A stretch of DNA of 64,000 bases from Domibacillus tundrae (GCF_000970675.1 NZ_LAJA01000004.1:1-64000), one strand, 5' to 3'. Numbered from the stretch's first letter, positions 45,933 through 56,364 are shown. Made by a program: numbers and translations. Notes: a model not told the origin generated them from the sequence alone.

Positions 45933-46202
45933 ATGAACACGGAAATGGTTATTTCTATTGCTGAAAAAGGTGTATATACAATCCTCATCGTTTGCGCGCC
46001 GCTCCTGCTTCTTGCGCTCGGTATTGGGCTGGCGGTTAGCATCTTTCAGGCGACAACCCAAATCCAGGAACAAACTCTTGCCTTTGTGCCTAAAATTGCT
46101 GGGGTAATGATTGGGATGATTTTTTTTGGTCCTTGGATGCTTGAACGAATTATTACATATACAACCGATATTTTCACTAATTTAACGAGATTTGTCGGGT
46201 AG
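45933..46202 (+). CDS. fliQ: Flagellar export gate protein FliQ
   Basis: Small gate subunit, 89 aa with two membrane hairpin helices (about 15-40 and 50-75); LALGIGLAVSIFQATTQIQEQTLAFVPKI is the family motif. It starts 12 bases after fliP with GGAAGGTG and ends six bases before fliR. Confidence 0.96.
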   Translation: MNTEMVISIAEKGVYTILIVCAPLLLLALGIGLAVSIFQATTQIQEQTLAFVPKIAGVMIGMIFFGPWMLERIITYTTDIFTNLTRFVG

Positions 46203-46207
46203 CGAGT

Positions 46208-46984
46208 ATGACAGAGCTTATCCCAAATTTATCTGTTTTTCTGCTTATTCTCGTTCGTGTATCGTCCTTTTTTGTGACGATGCCTTTGTTTTCATACCGA
46301 ACGATTCCCGCACAGCACCGGGCTGCTTTTTCATTGGTGCTCGCCTGGACAATGTATTATACAATCGATGCCACGCCTTTTGAAATTAACGGGGAATACA
46401 TTCTGCTCATTTTAAAAGAAGCGATGACAGGTCTTTTGATCGGGCTGGCAGCGTTTATTGTCTTATCCGCTATTCAGATTGCCGGTGGGTTTATTGACTT
46501 TCAGATGGGTTTTGCCATCGCAAATGTCATCGATCCGCAAACGGGTGCTCAAAGTCCATTAATGGGACAGTATTTATACATGTTTTCGCTTTTAATGCTG
46601 CTTTCATTAAACGGCCATCATTTAATATTAGATGGCATTTTTTATAGCTATGAATTTATTCCAATCGATCAGCTTTATTTGCCTTTTGGCAATGGAGAAG
46701 CTGCCTATTACATGGCAAGAACATTCAGCGGTGTATTTTTGATCGCATTTCAAATGTCAATGCCGGTTGTTGCAGTGCTTTTTTTAACTGACGTGATGCT
46801 CGGAATTGTTGCACGTACGGTGCCACAGCTGAATATTTTTGTCGTCGGCTTTCCGCTAAAAATAGGCGCAGGCTTTGCGGTTTTATTTATTGTCATAGGT
46901 GTTATTTTTACATTAGTACGTGATTTGTTCGGTCTGATGCTCTATACAATCCGGGATTTAATGACTATTTTTGGAGGCGGGTAA
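46208..46984 (+). CDS. fliR: Flagellar export gate protein FliR
   Basis: Gate subunit that completes the FliPQR helix, 258 aa with six hydrophobic segments. Conserved GGFIDFQMGFAIANVIDPQTGAQSPLMGQ. The ribosome site is poor (only GGGTAGCGAG upstream), suggesting translation coupled to fliQ. Confidence 0.95.
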   Translation: MTELIPNLSVFLLILVRVSSFFVTMPLFSYRTIPAQHRAAFSLVLAWTMYYTIDATPFEINGEYILLILKEAMTGLLIGLAAFIVLSAIQIAGGFIDFQMGFAIANVIDPQTGAQSPLMGQYLYMFSLLMLLSLNGHHLILDGIFYSYEFIPIDQLYLPFGNGEAAYYMARTFSGVFLIAFQMSMPVVAVLFLTDVMLGIVARTVPQLNIFVVGFPLKIGAGFAVLFIVIGVIFTLVRDLFGLMLYTIRDLMTIFGGG

Positions 46985-46988
46985 CGTT

Positions 46989-48068
46989 ATGCTGCTTAAA
47001 CTGAACTTGCAGTTTTTTGCTGGTGAAAAAACTGAAAAAGCAACGCCGAAAAAAAAGCAGGACTCCCGTAAAAAAGGACAGGTTACGAAAAGCCAGGATT
47101 TAAATACAGCGGTCAGTTTATTAGTTCTATTCGGTTTTTTATCAATATTTGCAGTTTCGATGGGGACAAATATTTTTCATATGTTTCAGCATTCGATTCA
47201 ATATTACATGTTAATGGATGTAACAGAAGCGAATTTAAAAACGATCGTTTTTGAAATTATGGAACAATGTTTCTATATTCTGGCTCCGTTAATGCTCGCA
47301 GCCGTAGCGGCTGGGGTCATTGCAAATTACGCTCAAGTCGGCTGGCTTGTGACAACGGAACCCCTTATGCCAAAATTGGAAAAATTAGATCCGATTAAAG
47401 GATTTAAAAAAATATTTTCTTTACGATCGATTGTAGAATTATTAAAATCTATTTTAAAAATCGGCTTTGTCGGCACTGCCGCTTTCGTAATTTTATGGAC
47501 GAATATGGATGAGGTATTAAAAACTGCCTTGAAACCTATTGAAGATACATTGCCTTTTGTCGGTTCTTTAACAGTCCAGATGGGGCTAGTTGCAGCAGCA
47601 GCTTTACTTGTTTTGGGGGTCTTAGATTATTTTTATCAAAAATTTGATTTTGAAAAAAGCTTACGCATGTCAAAGCAGGATATTAAAGATGAGCATAAAA
47701 ATTCAGAAGGGGACCCGCTCATCAAATCAAGAATCCGCCAGACACAAAGAGAAATGGCGATGCGCCGTATGATGCAGGAAGTGCCGAATGCGGATGTTGT
47801 CATTACGAATCCGACCCACTATGCCATTGCGTTAAAGTATGATGAGTCAAAAAGGGACGCGCCTTATATTGTCGCAAAAGGAACAGACTACGTCGCCCAG
47901 AAAATTAAACTGGTCGCAAAAGAAAATGGTGTAATGACGGTTGAAAATCGTCCGCTTGCCCGGGCGCTTCATGGTCAGGCAGAAATTGGCGATTCGGTGC
48001 CGGAAGAATTTTTTAAAGCGATTGCTGAAATTTTGGCGTACGTATATCGGATAAAAAATAAATTGTAA
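46989..48068 (+). CDS. flhB: Flagellar export switch protein FlhB
   Basis: Membrane protein whose cytoplasmic domain controls substrate specificity, 359 aa. N-terminal ATPKKKQDSRKKGQV, four membrane segments (about 30-205), and a cytoplasmic domain with the autocleavage site NPTH at 274-277. C-terminus ends VYRIKNKL. The ATG at 46989 follows GGAGGCGGG; the TTG at 46971 is inside fliR and lacks a site. Compare ylqH, which lacks NPTH. Confidence 0.95.
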   Translation: MLLKLNLQFFAGEKTEKATPKKKQDSRKKGQVTKSQDLNTAVSLLVLFGFLSIFAVSMGTNIFHMFQHSIQYYMLMDVTEANLKTIVFEIMEQCFYILAPLMLAAVAAGVIANYAQVGWLVTTEPLMPKLEKLDPIKGFKKIFSLRSIVELLKSILKIGFVGTAAFVILWTNMDEVLKTALKPIEDTLPFVGSLTVQMGLVAAAALLVLGVLDYFYQKFDFEKSLRMSKQDIKDEHKNSEGDPLIKSRIRQTQREMAMRRMMQEVPNADVVITNPTHYAIALKYDESKRDAPYIVAKGTDYVAQKIKLVAKENGVMTVENRPLARALHGQAEIGDSVPEEFFKAIAEILAYVYRIKNKL

Positions 48069-48090
48069 TTTTTTGTTAGGAGAGAAAAAA

Positions 48091-50127
48091 ATGAAAGCAA
48101 GAGATCTCATAGTTTTATTAAGCGTCATCTTAATTGTAGCCATGCTTATTGTTCCGTTGCCAACATGGCTGATAAGTGTGCTAATCATCATAAATATTTC
48201 TCTTGCGCTTCTCGTTTTGCTCATCTCCATGAACATGAAAGAAGCGTTGGAGTTTTCAGTATTTCCATCGCTCCTTTTATTATTGACATTATTCCGGCTT
48301 GGTCTGAATGTGTCGACAACGCGTTCCATATTGAGTCATGGTGAAGCTGGGGGCGTTGTCGAGACATTCGGCACATTTGTTGTTGGCGGCAATTTAATCG
48401 TTGGTATGGTTATATTTATCATTCTCGTCATTATTCAATTTGTTGTTATCACAAAAGGGGCCGAACGTGTATCAGAAGTTGCAGCCCGGTTTACACTCGA
48501 TGCTATGCCGGGGAAGCAAATGAGTATTGATGCCGATTTGAATGCTGGCATGATTACAGAAGTACAGGCGCGTGAACGGCGCGAAAAAGTCAGCGGCGAA
48601 GCCGACTTTTACGGCGCGATGGATGGAGCAACAAAGTTCGTTAAAGGAGACGCGATCGCCGGAATCATCATGGTCATTATTAACTTAATTGTCGGCATCG
48701 TGATTGGTGTGATGCAGCAGGAATTATCGTTTGCAGAATCCGCCGCTCGTTATTCTCTTTTAACTGTTGGCGATGGGATTGTCTCCCAAGTACCAGCTTT
48801 GCTGATTACAACCGCAACCGGTATTGTGGTCACACGAGCCGCTTCTAAAGGGAACTTAGGTGAAGAAATTACTGAACAGCTTTTGCGCTATCCGTCCATG
48901 CTGTACATTGCAGCCGGAACTATTTTTCTGCTGGGCCTTGCCACGCCAATTAATGATATCTTGACGATTCCGGTTGCTGCTGGTATTGCTTTTGGCGGTT
49001 ATAGAATTTCACGTGCACCGAAAGAAGAAGTGGACGACTCATTGCCATCAGTTGAAGAAACGGAAACAGAAGAAATGAAAAGCCCTGAATCTGTCGTTAA
49101 TTTGTTGACAGTGGATCCCATTGAATTTGAATTTGGCTACGGGCTAATTCCGCTGGCTGATACAAATCAAGGTGGAGATTTGCTTGACCGTATTGTGATG
49201 ATCAGACGGCAGCTGGCGCTTGAAATGGGTCTTGTCATTCCGGTTGTCCGGATTCGTGATAATATTCAGCTTCAGCCAAATGAATACCGTATGAAAATTA
49301 AGGGCAGCGAAGTGGCAGCCGGAGAGCTGCTGCTTGACCATTATTTAGCGATGAGTCCTGGTGAAGAGGACGACATGGTGGAAGGTATTGACACAATTGA
49401 ACCTTCATTTGGTCTTCCAGCTAAATGGATTACAGAAGAAGCAAAAGAACAGGCGGAGATTTTTGGCTATACGGTCGTTGACCCGCCAAGTGTTGTTTCG
49501 ACTCATTTAACAGAAACGATTAAAAAACATGCGAACGAACTCTTAGGCCGCCAGGAAACACAGCAGCTTATTGACCATTTGAAAGAAACCTATCCTATTT
49601 TAGTAGATGAAGTCACACCAAATCCGTTGTCTGTGGGTGAAGTTCAAAAAGTGCTGGCGAAATTATTGAGAGAAAACTTATCCATTCGCAATTTGCCCAT
49701 TATTTTTGAAACACTTGCTGATTTTGGGAAGATGACATCAGATACTGATTTATTAACAGAATACGTTCGTCAAGCGCTTGCCCGTCAAATTACGACGCAA
49801 TTTGCTGATGAAGGCGGGTCCTTAAATGTTATTACGCTTTCAGGGCGGATTGAAAAGTTAATTGCAGATGGCGTGCAGCAAACGGAACACGGAAATTATT
49901 TATCGATTGACCCGAATGATTCACAACGCATACTAGAAGCGACAGCTCAGCAAGTCGAACAGGCATCTTTCATGCAGCAATCGCCTGTGATCCTTTGTTC
50001 ACCTGCTATTCGTATGTATGTGCGACAGCTGCTGGAACGGTATTTTCCACAAATTCCAGTACTGTCTTATAATGAACTTGAACCAAGTGTAGAAGTGCAG
50101 AGTACAGGGGTGGTGACAATCGAATGA
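48091..50127 (+). CDS. flhA: Flagellar export protein FlhA
   Basis: Nonameric export gate ring, 678 aa. The N-terminal half has eight membrane segments with the conserved FHIPEP-family stretch DAMPGKQMSIDADLNAG...ARERREKVSGEADFYGAMDGA; the C-terminal cytoplasmic domain (about 330-678) docks chaperones. The ATG at 48091 has TTAGGAGAG upstream. It overlaps flhF as ATGA. Confidence 0.97.
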   Translation: MKARDLIVLLSVILIVAMLIVPLPTWLISVLIIINISLALLVLLISMNMKEALEFSVFPSLLLLLTLFRLGLNVSTTRSILSHGEAGGVVETFGTFVVGGNLIVGMVIFIILVIIQFVVITKGAERVSEVAARFTLDAMPGKQMSIDADLNAGMITEVQARERREKVSGEADFYGAMDGATKFVKGDAIAGIIMVIINLIVGIVIGVMQQELSFAESAARYSLLTVGDGIVSQVPALLITTATGIVVTRAASKGNLGEEITEQLLRYPSMLYIAAGTIFLLGLATPINDILTIPVAAGIAFGGYRISRAPKEEVDDSLPSVEETETEEMKSPESVVNLLTVDPIEFEFGYGLIPLADTNQGGDLLDRIVMIRRQLALEMGLVIPVVRIRDNIQLQPNEYRMKIKGSEVAAGELLLDHYLAMSPGEEDDMVEGIDTIEPSFGLPAKWITEEAKEQAEIFGYTVVDPPSVVSTHLTETIKKHANELLGRQETQQLIDHLKETYPILVDEVTPNPLSVGEVQKVLAKLLRENLSIRNLPIIFETLADFGKMTSDTDLLTEYVRQALARQITTQFADEGGSLNVITLSGRIEKLIADGVQQTEHGNYLSIDPNDSQRILEATAQQVEQASFMQQSPVILCSPAIRMYVRQLLERYFPQIPVLSYNELEPSVEVQSTGVVTIE

Positions 50128-51230
50128 AAGTAAAAAAATACCGGGCTTCTTCCATGCCGGAAGTGATGAAAAAGGTGAGGGCAGAACTTGGTGCCCAAGC
50201 GGTTATTTTGCAATCAAAAACGGTTTATTCAGGCGGATTTTTAGGTTTATTTAAGAAAAAAAACATTGAAGTTGTAGCGGCTGTTGATCCTAACGCTGCA
50301 CTCGTCGCAGATGTGCCGGATATTGCCCTATCACCTGTCCAGCAGAAGCCGGTTTTGACGATGCCGGCAGAGTTGAAAAGTGAGATGAACAACATGAAAA
50401 AAATGATTCAAGAGCTGCAAAAATCTGCTTCTTCGCCTGTTTTATATCCGGACGCCATGAAGTCCGTAATGGATCAGTTAGAGCGACAAGGCATATTACG
50501 GGAGCTTCGCGATCAAACGGCATCCTATTTGCTTGAAAAATGGAACGTAGAAAAAGCAGCCGTGACAGAACAGCAAACAAAAGAGTGGGCGTTTGATTAT
50601 TTAAAGAACTGTCTGCCGTCCATAAATCCGAATCAGAAAAAAACAGTAAAGTATTTTTACCTTCTTGGGCCGACGGGAGTTGGAAAAACGACAACTATTG
50701 CCAAGCTTGCATCTAAGCAAGTATTGGAAGAAAACAAAAAAGTAGCGTTTATTACAATGGATACGTATCGAATTGCAGCAATTGAACAATTGAAAACCTA
50801 TGCTGGACTTTTAAATGCTCCGATGAACGTTGCTTATTCCGAAGAGGATATGAAACAAGCGATTCGAGAATTTGATTCTTTTGAAAGTGTCTTTATTGAC
50901 ACAGCGGGCCGAAATTATCTTGAAGGACAATATGTAGCGGATCTTCAGCCTTTTATCAGGCAGCGTATAAAAGAATCAGCTTACTTTCTTGTTTTAAGTG
51001 CGGCAGCAAAAGAAGAAGATTTACATGAGATTATCAAAAACTTTTCATCTGTAAAAATGGATGGTTTTATTTTTACAAAAGTAGATGAGACAAAAACAAA
51101 AGGTTTAATTATAAATTTGATGTATACTTATAAAGTCGGTACTTCATATATAACCAATGGTCAAAATGTACCAGATGATTTAATTGAATCATCAAACGAT
51201 ATTCTAATAGAATGCTTATTTAAGGACTGA
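50124..51230 (+). CDS. flhF: Flagellar SRP-like GTPase FlhF
   Basis: SRP-type GTPase that sets number and position of flagella, 368 aa. A variable basic N-terminal domain is followed by an N domain and a G domain with [17 protein letters not shown] (about 180-196), MDTYRIAAIEQLK, IDTAGRNY and TKVDETKTKG. It overlaps flhA by four bases and is followed by flhG, its GTPase activator partner. Confidence 0.96.
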   Translation: MKVKKYRASSMPEVMKKVRAELGAQAVILQSKTVYSGGFLGLFKKKNIEVVAAVDPNAALVADVPDIALSPVQQKPVLTMPAELKSEMNNMKKMIQELQKSASSPVLYPDAMKSVMDQLERQGILRELRDQTASYLLEKWNVEKAAVTEQQTKEWAFDYLKNCLPSINPNQKKTVKYFYLLGPTGVGKTTTIAKLASKQVLEENKKVAFITMDTYRIAAIEQLKTYAGLLNAPMNVAYSEEDMKQAIREFDSFESVFIDTAGRNYLEGQYVADLQPFIRQRIKESAYFLVLSAAAKEEDLHEIIKNFSSVKMDGFIFTKVDETKTKGLIINLMYTYKVGTSYITNGQNVPDDLIESSNDILIECLFKD

Positions 51231-51235
51231 AGAAT

Positions 51236-52126
51236 ATGAATGATCAAGCAGCATTACTTCGCCAAAAAATGATGCAGAAGTCATTAAGACCAACGCATGA
51301 GAATCAAAAACATGCCAAGACATTAGCGATTGTCAGCGGCAAAGGCGGCGTTGGTAAAACGAACATTTCAGTTAATTTGGCAATTGGGCTCGCCAAATTA
51401 AATAAAAAAGTTTTGCTGTTTGATATGGATATTGGGATGGGTAATATTTATCATTTAATTAATGGCAACACATCTTTATCAATTGCTGACTTTTTTGAAA
51501 AAGATCGCCCGATGGTTCAATTAATTCAAGGTGGTCCTGAGGGCATTTCTTATATTCATGGAGGCTCCGCTTTCTCGCAGCTATTTGAATGGAAAAAAGC
51601 GTATAAGGAAAAATGGATCTCAGCACTTGAATCGCTTGCTGGAGAATATGATTTCTTGCTTTTTGATATGGGTGCGGGTGCCACGAAAGAAAGTTTGAAT
51701 ATTCTTGAAGCAGCAGATGAGGTGCTGGCAGTCACAACACCTGAGCCGACAGCGATGACAGATGCATATTCCATGATCAAGTTTATTTATATGCGCGATC
51801 GTCAAAAATCTTTTTACTTAGTCTGCAATCGGGTTGAGACAACGAAAGAAGGACAAGAAACAGCCAATCGCTTAAAGAGTACAATGGAAGCTTTTTTGAA
51901 CGTAACGCCTGTTTTCCTTGGATCGCTTCCGGAAGATTCATACGTAAGAAAAGCTGTGAAAATAGGACATCCATTTATTCTCTCCTATCCGAAAACAAAG
52001 ATTTCGGTATCTTTTCAGCAAATTGTTCATCAATATGCTGATGTGCCAGAAACGATTCTTGAAGACCGGCCCCGCTTTATTGCGAAGCTCCGCCGCTTCT
52101 TTACAGAAAGAGGGGATCACGAATGA
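51236..52126 (+). CDS. flhG: Flagellum site-determining ATPase FlhG (YlxH)
   Basis: MinD/ParA-like ATPase that works with FlhF and the C ring to set flagellar pattern, 296 aa. N-terminal DQAALLRQ (the activator helix that stimulates FlhF) is followed by the deviant Walker A GKGGVGKTNISVNLA, DMDIGMGN and LLFDMGAG; a C-terminal amphipathic stretch (FIAKLRRFFTER) likely targets membrane. It overlaps cheB as ATGA. Confidence 0.95.
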   Translation: MNDQAALLRQKMMQKSLRPTHENQKHAKTLAIVSGKGGVGKTNISVNLAIGLAKLNKKVLLFDMDIGMGNIYHLINGNTSLSIADFFEKDRPMVQLIQGGPEGISYIHGGSAFSQLFEWKKAYKEKWISALESLAGEYDFLLFDMGAGATKESLNILEAADEVLAVTTPEPTAMTDAYSMIKFIYMRDRQKSFYLVCNRVETTKEGQETANRLKSTMEAFLNVTPVFLGSLPEDSYVRKAVKIGHPFILSYPKTKISVSFQQIVHQYADVPETILEDRPRFIAKLRRFFTERGDHE

Positions 52127-53214
52127 ATACAAAAAAAATTCTCGTTGTGGATGATTCCGCTTTTATGAGAAAGCTAATTTCCGAGTTTTTATCTGAACAC
52201 CCTCAACTTGAAGTCATTGCTTTCGGACGTAATGGACAAGATGCTGTGAAAAAGGCGTTAGAATTACAACCAGATGTCATTACTCTTGATATTGAAATGC
52301 CGGAAATGGACGGGCTCGAAGCATTGAAAGTGATTATGGAAAAACAGCCTTGCCCTGTTGTAATGCTGTCCAGCTTAACAAAAGAAGGCTCTGAAACAAC
52401 GTTGAAAGCAATGGAATTTGGTGCTGTGGATTTTATCGCCAAACCATCTGGGACAATTTCGTTAGACCTTCACAAAATTAAAGATGTGCTTATTGAGAAA
52501 GTCTTAGCTGCATCAAAAGCGAATATTAGCATGAAGCCTGTTTTGTCAGCAAAGCCGGTGACGATTCAGCCGCCGGTTAACAATCCGCATTCAGTGACTA
52601 ACACATTTTTTTCCCAAACACGGGAAAAAAAAATGAACAAGCTTGTTTTAATTGCTACATCAACAGGTGGCCCACGCGCATTGCAGCACGTAGTTACAAA
52701 GCTGCCTGGTTCACTTCCGGCACCGGTGATCGTTGTGCAGCATATGCCGCCAGGTTTTACGAAGTCTCTGTCAGACCGACTTGACTCGCTGTCTGATATC
52801 CGAGTTAAAGAAGGCGAAGACGGGGAAATTTTGCAAAATGGGACAGTTTATATCGCACCAGGCGGAAAACATTTACGGTTAAGAAAAATGGGAACGTCTA
52901 TTGTTGTAGTATTAGATGAATTGGCTTCTGAGGGAGGGCATCGGCCGTCAGCTAACGCTACGTTTCGTTCGGCGGCAGAAATCCATGATATTGAAAAAGT
53001 GGCAGTTATTATGACGGGTATGGGATCAGATGGAGCAGAAGGGCTGATTAAATTAAAAGAAACCGGCACTGTTAATGCGATTGCGGAAGCGAAAGAAACA
53101 TGTGTTGTTTATGGGATGCCAAAAGCAGCCGTTGCGACCCATCTTATCGATGACGTAGTCCCGGTCGATGAAATTGCTTCAGCTATTGTTAAGCACGTAT
53201 ACAATAAGAGGTGA
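52123..53214 (+). CDS. cheB: Chemotaxis protein-glutamate methylesterase CheB
   Basis: Removes methyl groups from receptors and deamidates glutamines, giving adaptation. At 363 aa it has a receiver domain with Asp10/Asp11 and phosphorylation site Asp56 (LDIEMPEMDG), and a C-terminal esterase domain with nucleophile Ser180 (IATSTGGPR), His in VVQHMPPGFT and Asp in MTGMGSDGAEG. It ends six bases before cheA. Confidence 0.97.
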   Translation: MNTKKILVVDDSAFMRKLISEFLSEHPQLEVIAFGRNGQDAVKKALELQPDVITLDIEMPEMDGLEALKVIMEKQPCPVVMLSSLTKEGSETTLKAMEFGAVDFIAKPSGTISLDLHKIKDVLIEKVLAASKANISMKPVLSAKPVTIQPPVNNPHSVTNTFFSQTREKKMNKLVLIATSTGGPRALQHVVTKLPGSLPAPVIVVQHMPPGFTKSLSDRLDSLSDIRVKEGEDGEILQNGTVYIAPGGKHLRLRKMGTSIVVVLDELASEGGHRPSANATFRSAAEIHDIEKVAVIMTGMGSDGAEGLIKLKETGTVNAIAEAKETCVVYGMPKAAVATHLIDDVVPVDEIASAIVKHVYNKR

Positions 53215-53220
53215 ACACGG

Positions 53221-55257
53221 ATGGATATGAATCAGTACTTAGAAATTTTTATTGACGAAAGCAAAGAACATCTTCAGGCAATGAATGAACATTTACTCCA
53301 ATTGGAGAAAGAGCCGAACAACATCACAATAGTGAACGAAATTTTCCGTTCAGCCCATACATTAAAAGGCATGTCGGCTACGATGGGCTATGAGGATTTA
53401 GCTAATTTAACGCACAAGCTTGAAAATGTGCTCGATGCAATTCGCAATCAACAAATATCTGTCACATTAGCCATAATGGATACGGTTTTTTCATCAGTGG
53501 ATGACCTTGAAGCGATGGTAGAAGATATTGCGGCAGGAGGCGATGGGAAGCGGGATGTAGCTGCAATTGTGCAGAAGCTTCTTCTCATTGAGCAAGGGGA
53601 AGCGGCAGCGGCAATAGACGTTCCTGAAGCGCCAGCGGATGCTGCAGCAGGAAACAGCCTTCAATATGATGAATTTGAATGGACAGTTATTGACCAGTCG
53701 AAAGAGCAGGGATTTACTTGTTTGGAGGTGGCTGTTTCACTCCGGGCAGACTGCGTACTTAAAGCAGCCCGTGTTTTTATGGTATTTAAAGTACTCGAAA
53801 AGTGTGGAGAAGTAATCAAGTCTGTTCCTTCTTCAGATCAGCTGGAAGAAGAAAAATTTGATGAAACTTTCACAGTCACGTTAATTACACAAGAACCCGT
53901 AGAAGATATTCAGGCAAAAACAAAAAAAGTCTCCGAAGTAGAGCATGTTCGTATTACAGAAATTGTATCTGGTACCCAGGAGGAAATAAAAACTCCTGTA
54001 CAACGGGCTGTTCCTGAAGCCAAACAGACTAATCCAGTACTAGAAAAAGAGACAATTCAGCCAGCTGAAGAAGAGAAACGTGCAGCAAAATCATCAAAGC
54101 AGCCCGTTTCCAACAAAACGATTCGTGTGAACATTGAGCGTCTCGATATTTTAATGAATTTGTTCGAAGAGCTCGTCATTGACCGAGGGCGTCTTGAGTC
54201 CATTTCGGCAGAACTGAATCACAGCGAATTAAATGAAACAGTGGAACACATGTCACGTATTTCAGGAGATTTGCAAAATATTATTCTAAATATGCGGATG
54301 GTACCCGTTGAAACCGTTTTTAACCGTTTTCCAAAACTGGTTCGCCAGCTGTCAAGGGACTTGAACAAGCAAATCAATTTAGAAATCATTGGTGCGGAAA
54401 CGGAGCTTGATCGTACCGTTATTGATGAGATTGGTGACCCGCTCGTCCATTTACTTCGAAACGCGGGTGATCATGGAATTGAAATGCCGGAAGCGCGTCT
54501 TGCCAAAGGAAAGCCGGCTGAAGGAACAATAAAGCTAAAAGCTTATCACAGCGGTAATCATGTCTTCATTGAAATTGAAGATGATGGCGCAGGCATTAAT
54601 AAAGAACGAGTACTGAAAAAGGCGCTGGATAAAGGTATTGTAACGGAAGAGCAGGCACTTGGAATGACGGATCGTCAAATTTTTGAATTAATTATGGCGT
54701 CGGGATTCTCAACCGCTGAAGTCATTTCTGATTTGTCTGGACGAGGCGTTGGATTAGACGTGGTGAAAACGACGATTGAATCTTTAGGCGGCTCGATAAC
54801 AATTGATTCCGTTGAAGGATCTGGATCTGTTTTTTCTATTCAACTGCCACTGACACTGTCGATTATTTCCGTTATGCTCGTGGAAGTGGAAAAAGAAAAG
54901 TATGCGATTCCGCTTTCCTCTATTATCGAAACAGCTATTGTCAAAAAAGAAGAAGTGCTAAACGCGCACAATCAGCAAGTCATTGATTTTAGAGGAAAAG
55001 TGGTTCCTCTTCTGTTTTTAGAAGATATTTTCTCCGTACCTCATCAAGAGGAAGACGACCGCTTTTATTCGATTGTGATTGTTCGTAAAGGCGAGAAAAT
55101 GGCTGGTTTAGTTGTTGATTCATTTATTGGTCAGCAAGAAGTCGTACTGAAATCGCTTGGGAACTATTTATCAAACGTTTTTGCCATTTCCGGTGCCACT
55201 ATTTTAGGTGACGGACAAGTAGCGCTAATTGTAGACTGTAATGCGCTGATCAAATAA
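53221..55257 (+). CDS. cheA: Chemotaxis histidine kinase CheA
   Basis: Receptor-coupled kinase for CheY and CheB, 678 aa. P1 with phosphorylated His46 (SAHTLKGMSATMGY), P2 (about 150-225), a charged linker, P3 dimerisation (ERLDILMNLFEELVIDRGR), P4 ATP-binding domain (LLRNAGDHGIE; DDGAGIN; GRGVGLDVVK) and P5 CheW-like regulatory domain (from about 545). The ATG at 53221 (MDMNQYLEIF) matches B. subtilis. Confidence 0.98.
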   Translation: MDMNQYLEIFIDESKEHLQAMNEHLLQLEKEPNNITIVNEIFRSAHTLKGMSATMGYEDLANLTHKLENVLDAIRNQQISVTLAIMDTVFSSVDDLEAMVEDIAAGGDGKRDVAAIVQKLLLIEQGEAAAAIDVPEAPADAAAGNSLQYDEFEWTVIDQSKEQGFTCLEVAVSLRADCVLKAARVFMVFKVLEKCGEVIKSVPSSDQLEEEKFDETFTVTLITQEPVEDIQAKTKKVSEVEHVRITEIVSGTQEEIKTPVQRAVPEAKQTNPVLEKETIQPAEEEKRAAKSSKQPVSNKTIRVNIERLDILMNLFEELVIDRGRLESISAELNHSELNETVEHMSRISGDLQNIILNMRMVPVETVFNRFPKLVRQLSRDLNKQINLEIIGAETELDRTVIDEIGDPLVHLLRNAGDHGIEMPEARLAKGKPAEGTIKLKAYHSGNHVFIEIEDDGAGINKERVLKKALDKGIVTEEQALGMTDRQIFELIMASGFSTAEVISDLSGRGVGLDVVKTTIESLGGSITIDSVEGSGSVFSIQLPLTLSIISVMLVEVEKEKYAIPLSSIIETAIVKKEEVLNAHNQQVIDFRGKVVPLLFLEDIFSVPHQEEDDRFYSIVIVRKGEKMAGLVVDSFIGQQEVVLKSLGNYLSNVFAISGATILGDGQVALIVDCNALIK

Positions 55258-55272
55258 GGGGAGGTGCACAAA

Positions 55273-55710
55273 GTGAGTGAGATTCATGCATCCACAACAG
55301 TAAAAGTTATTGCTTTTCAATTGATAGATAAAGAATATGCACTTCCAGTTCATCAGGTGTACTCGATTGAAAAATTAATGCATATTACACGTGTGCCAGG
55401 AACTGTTTCATTTGTTAAAGGAGTCATTAATTTGCGTGGTGTTGTGACACCGATTATTGATTTGCGCAGTCGATTTGGCTTATCTGATGAACAATATGAC
55501 GATTCGACCCGCATTATTATTGCGGCCCTCGACAATATAGAAGTCGGGCTCATCGTCGACGGTGCAAATGATGTACTTGATATTCCAGTTGATGCCATTG
55601 AGCCCCAGCCTGAAGTAGTTGGCTCACTCGGAGATGAATATATAACCGGCGTGGCTAAGCTCGACAAAAGATTGCTGATTATGCTAAGTCTACAAAAGAT
55701 TTTTAAATAA
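55273..55710 (+). CDS. cheW: Chemotaxis coupling protein CheW
   Basis: Links receptors to CheA, 145 aa, SH3-like double barrel: FQLIDKEYALPVHQVYSIEKLMHITRVPGTVSFVKGVINLRGVVTPIIDLR is the signature. The GTG at 55273 is chosen because GGGGAGG lies nine bases upstream; the GTG at 55264 falls within this site. Follows cheA by 15 bases. Confidence 0.96.
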   Translation: MSEIHASTTVKVIAFQLIDKEYALPVHQVYSIEKLMHITRVPGTVSFVKGVINLRGVVTPIIDLRSRFGLSDEQYDDSTRIIIAALDNIEVGLIVDGANDVLDIPVDAIEPQPEVVGSLGDEYITGVAKLDKRLLIMLSLQKIFK

Positions 55711-55722
55711 AGGCGGCCGATT

Positions 55723-56364
55723 ATGAACTACATTGATAAAATTCAGCCCATTCATCTCGATATTTTAAAAGAAGTCGGCAATATAGGGGCGGGTCATGCT
55801 GCTACAGCCCTCTCTAGCCTATTAAACCGAAAAATTGATATGAAAGTGCCAAACGTCCGGATTGTTCCTTTTGCAGAAATGATGGAGTTGACAGGTGGTT
55901 CTGAAAAAGAGGTTGTTAGTGTCAGCCTTGGTATTGAAGGAGAAGCAGGCGGCAATATGTTTTTTATGCTGACAGTAGAAGAAGCAAACCGCTTTATTCA
56001 AAAATTAATGAACGATGAATCGTTTACGTTTCATGATCGCAATGTCCATAATATTGGCTTTTCCGCTATGCAGGAAATGGGCAATATTTTATCTGGTTCC
56101 TATTTATCCGCACTAGGTGATTTTACACAATTAAAGCTGCAGCCATCTGTACCCGAACTTGCTGTTGATATGTTTGGAGCCATTATTAGCTACGGACTGC
56201 TTGAAATCTCTCAATACAGTGATTATACAATTGTCATTGACACCATTTTAACGGAAATGGATGAAGGGAATGTGGAAATTGTAAAAGGTCATTTTTTTCT
56301 TCTTCTGTCACCCGACTCCTTTCCGGTGTTGTTCGAAGCACTTGGAGCTGGCTATGGTAAATAA
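55723..56364 (+). CDS. cheC: CheY-P phosphatase CheC
   Basis: Chemotaxis phosphatase that also binds CheD, 213 aa. Two active-site motifs with Glu and Asn are present: DILKEVGNIGAGHAATALSSLL (about 14-35) and SAMQEMGNILSGSYLSAL (about 112-129). The 3' end overlaps cheD by 11 bases, coupling the two partners. Confidence 0.96.
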   Translation: MNYIDKIQPIHLDILKEVGNIGAGHAATALSSLLNRKIDMKVPNVRIVPFAEMMELTGGSEKEVVSVSLGIEGEAGGNMFFMLTVEEANRFIQKLMNDESFTFHDRNVHNIGFSAMQEMGNILSGSYLSALGDFTQLKLQPSVPELAVDMFGAIISYGLLEISQYSDYTIVIDTILTEMDEGNVEIVKGHFFLLLSPDSFPVLFEALGAGYGK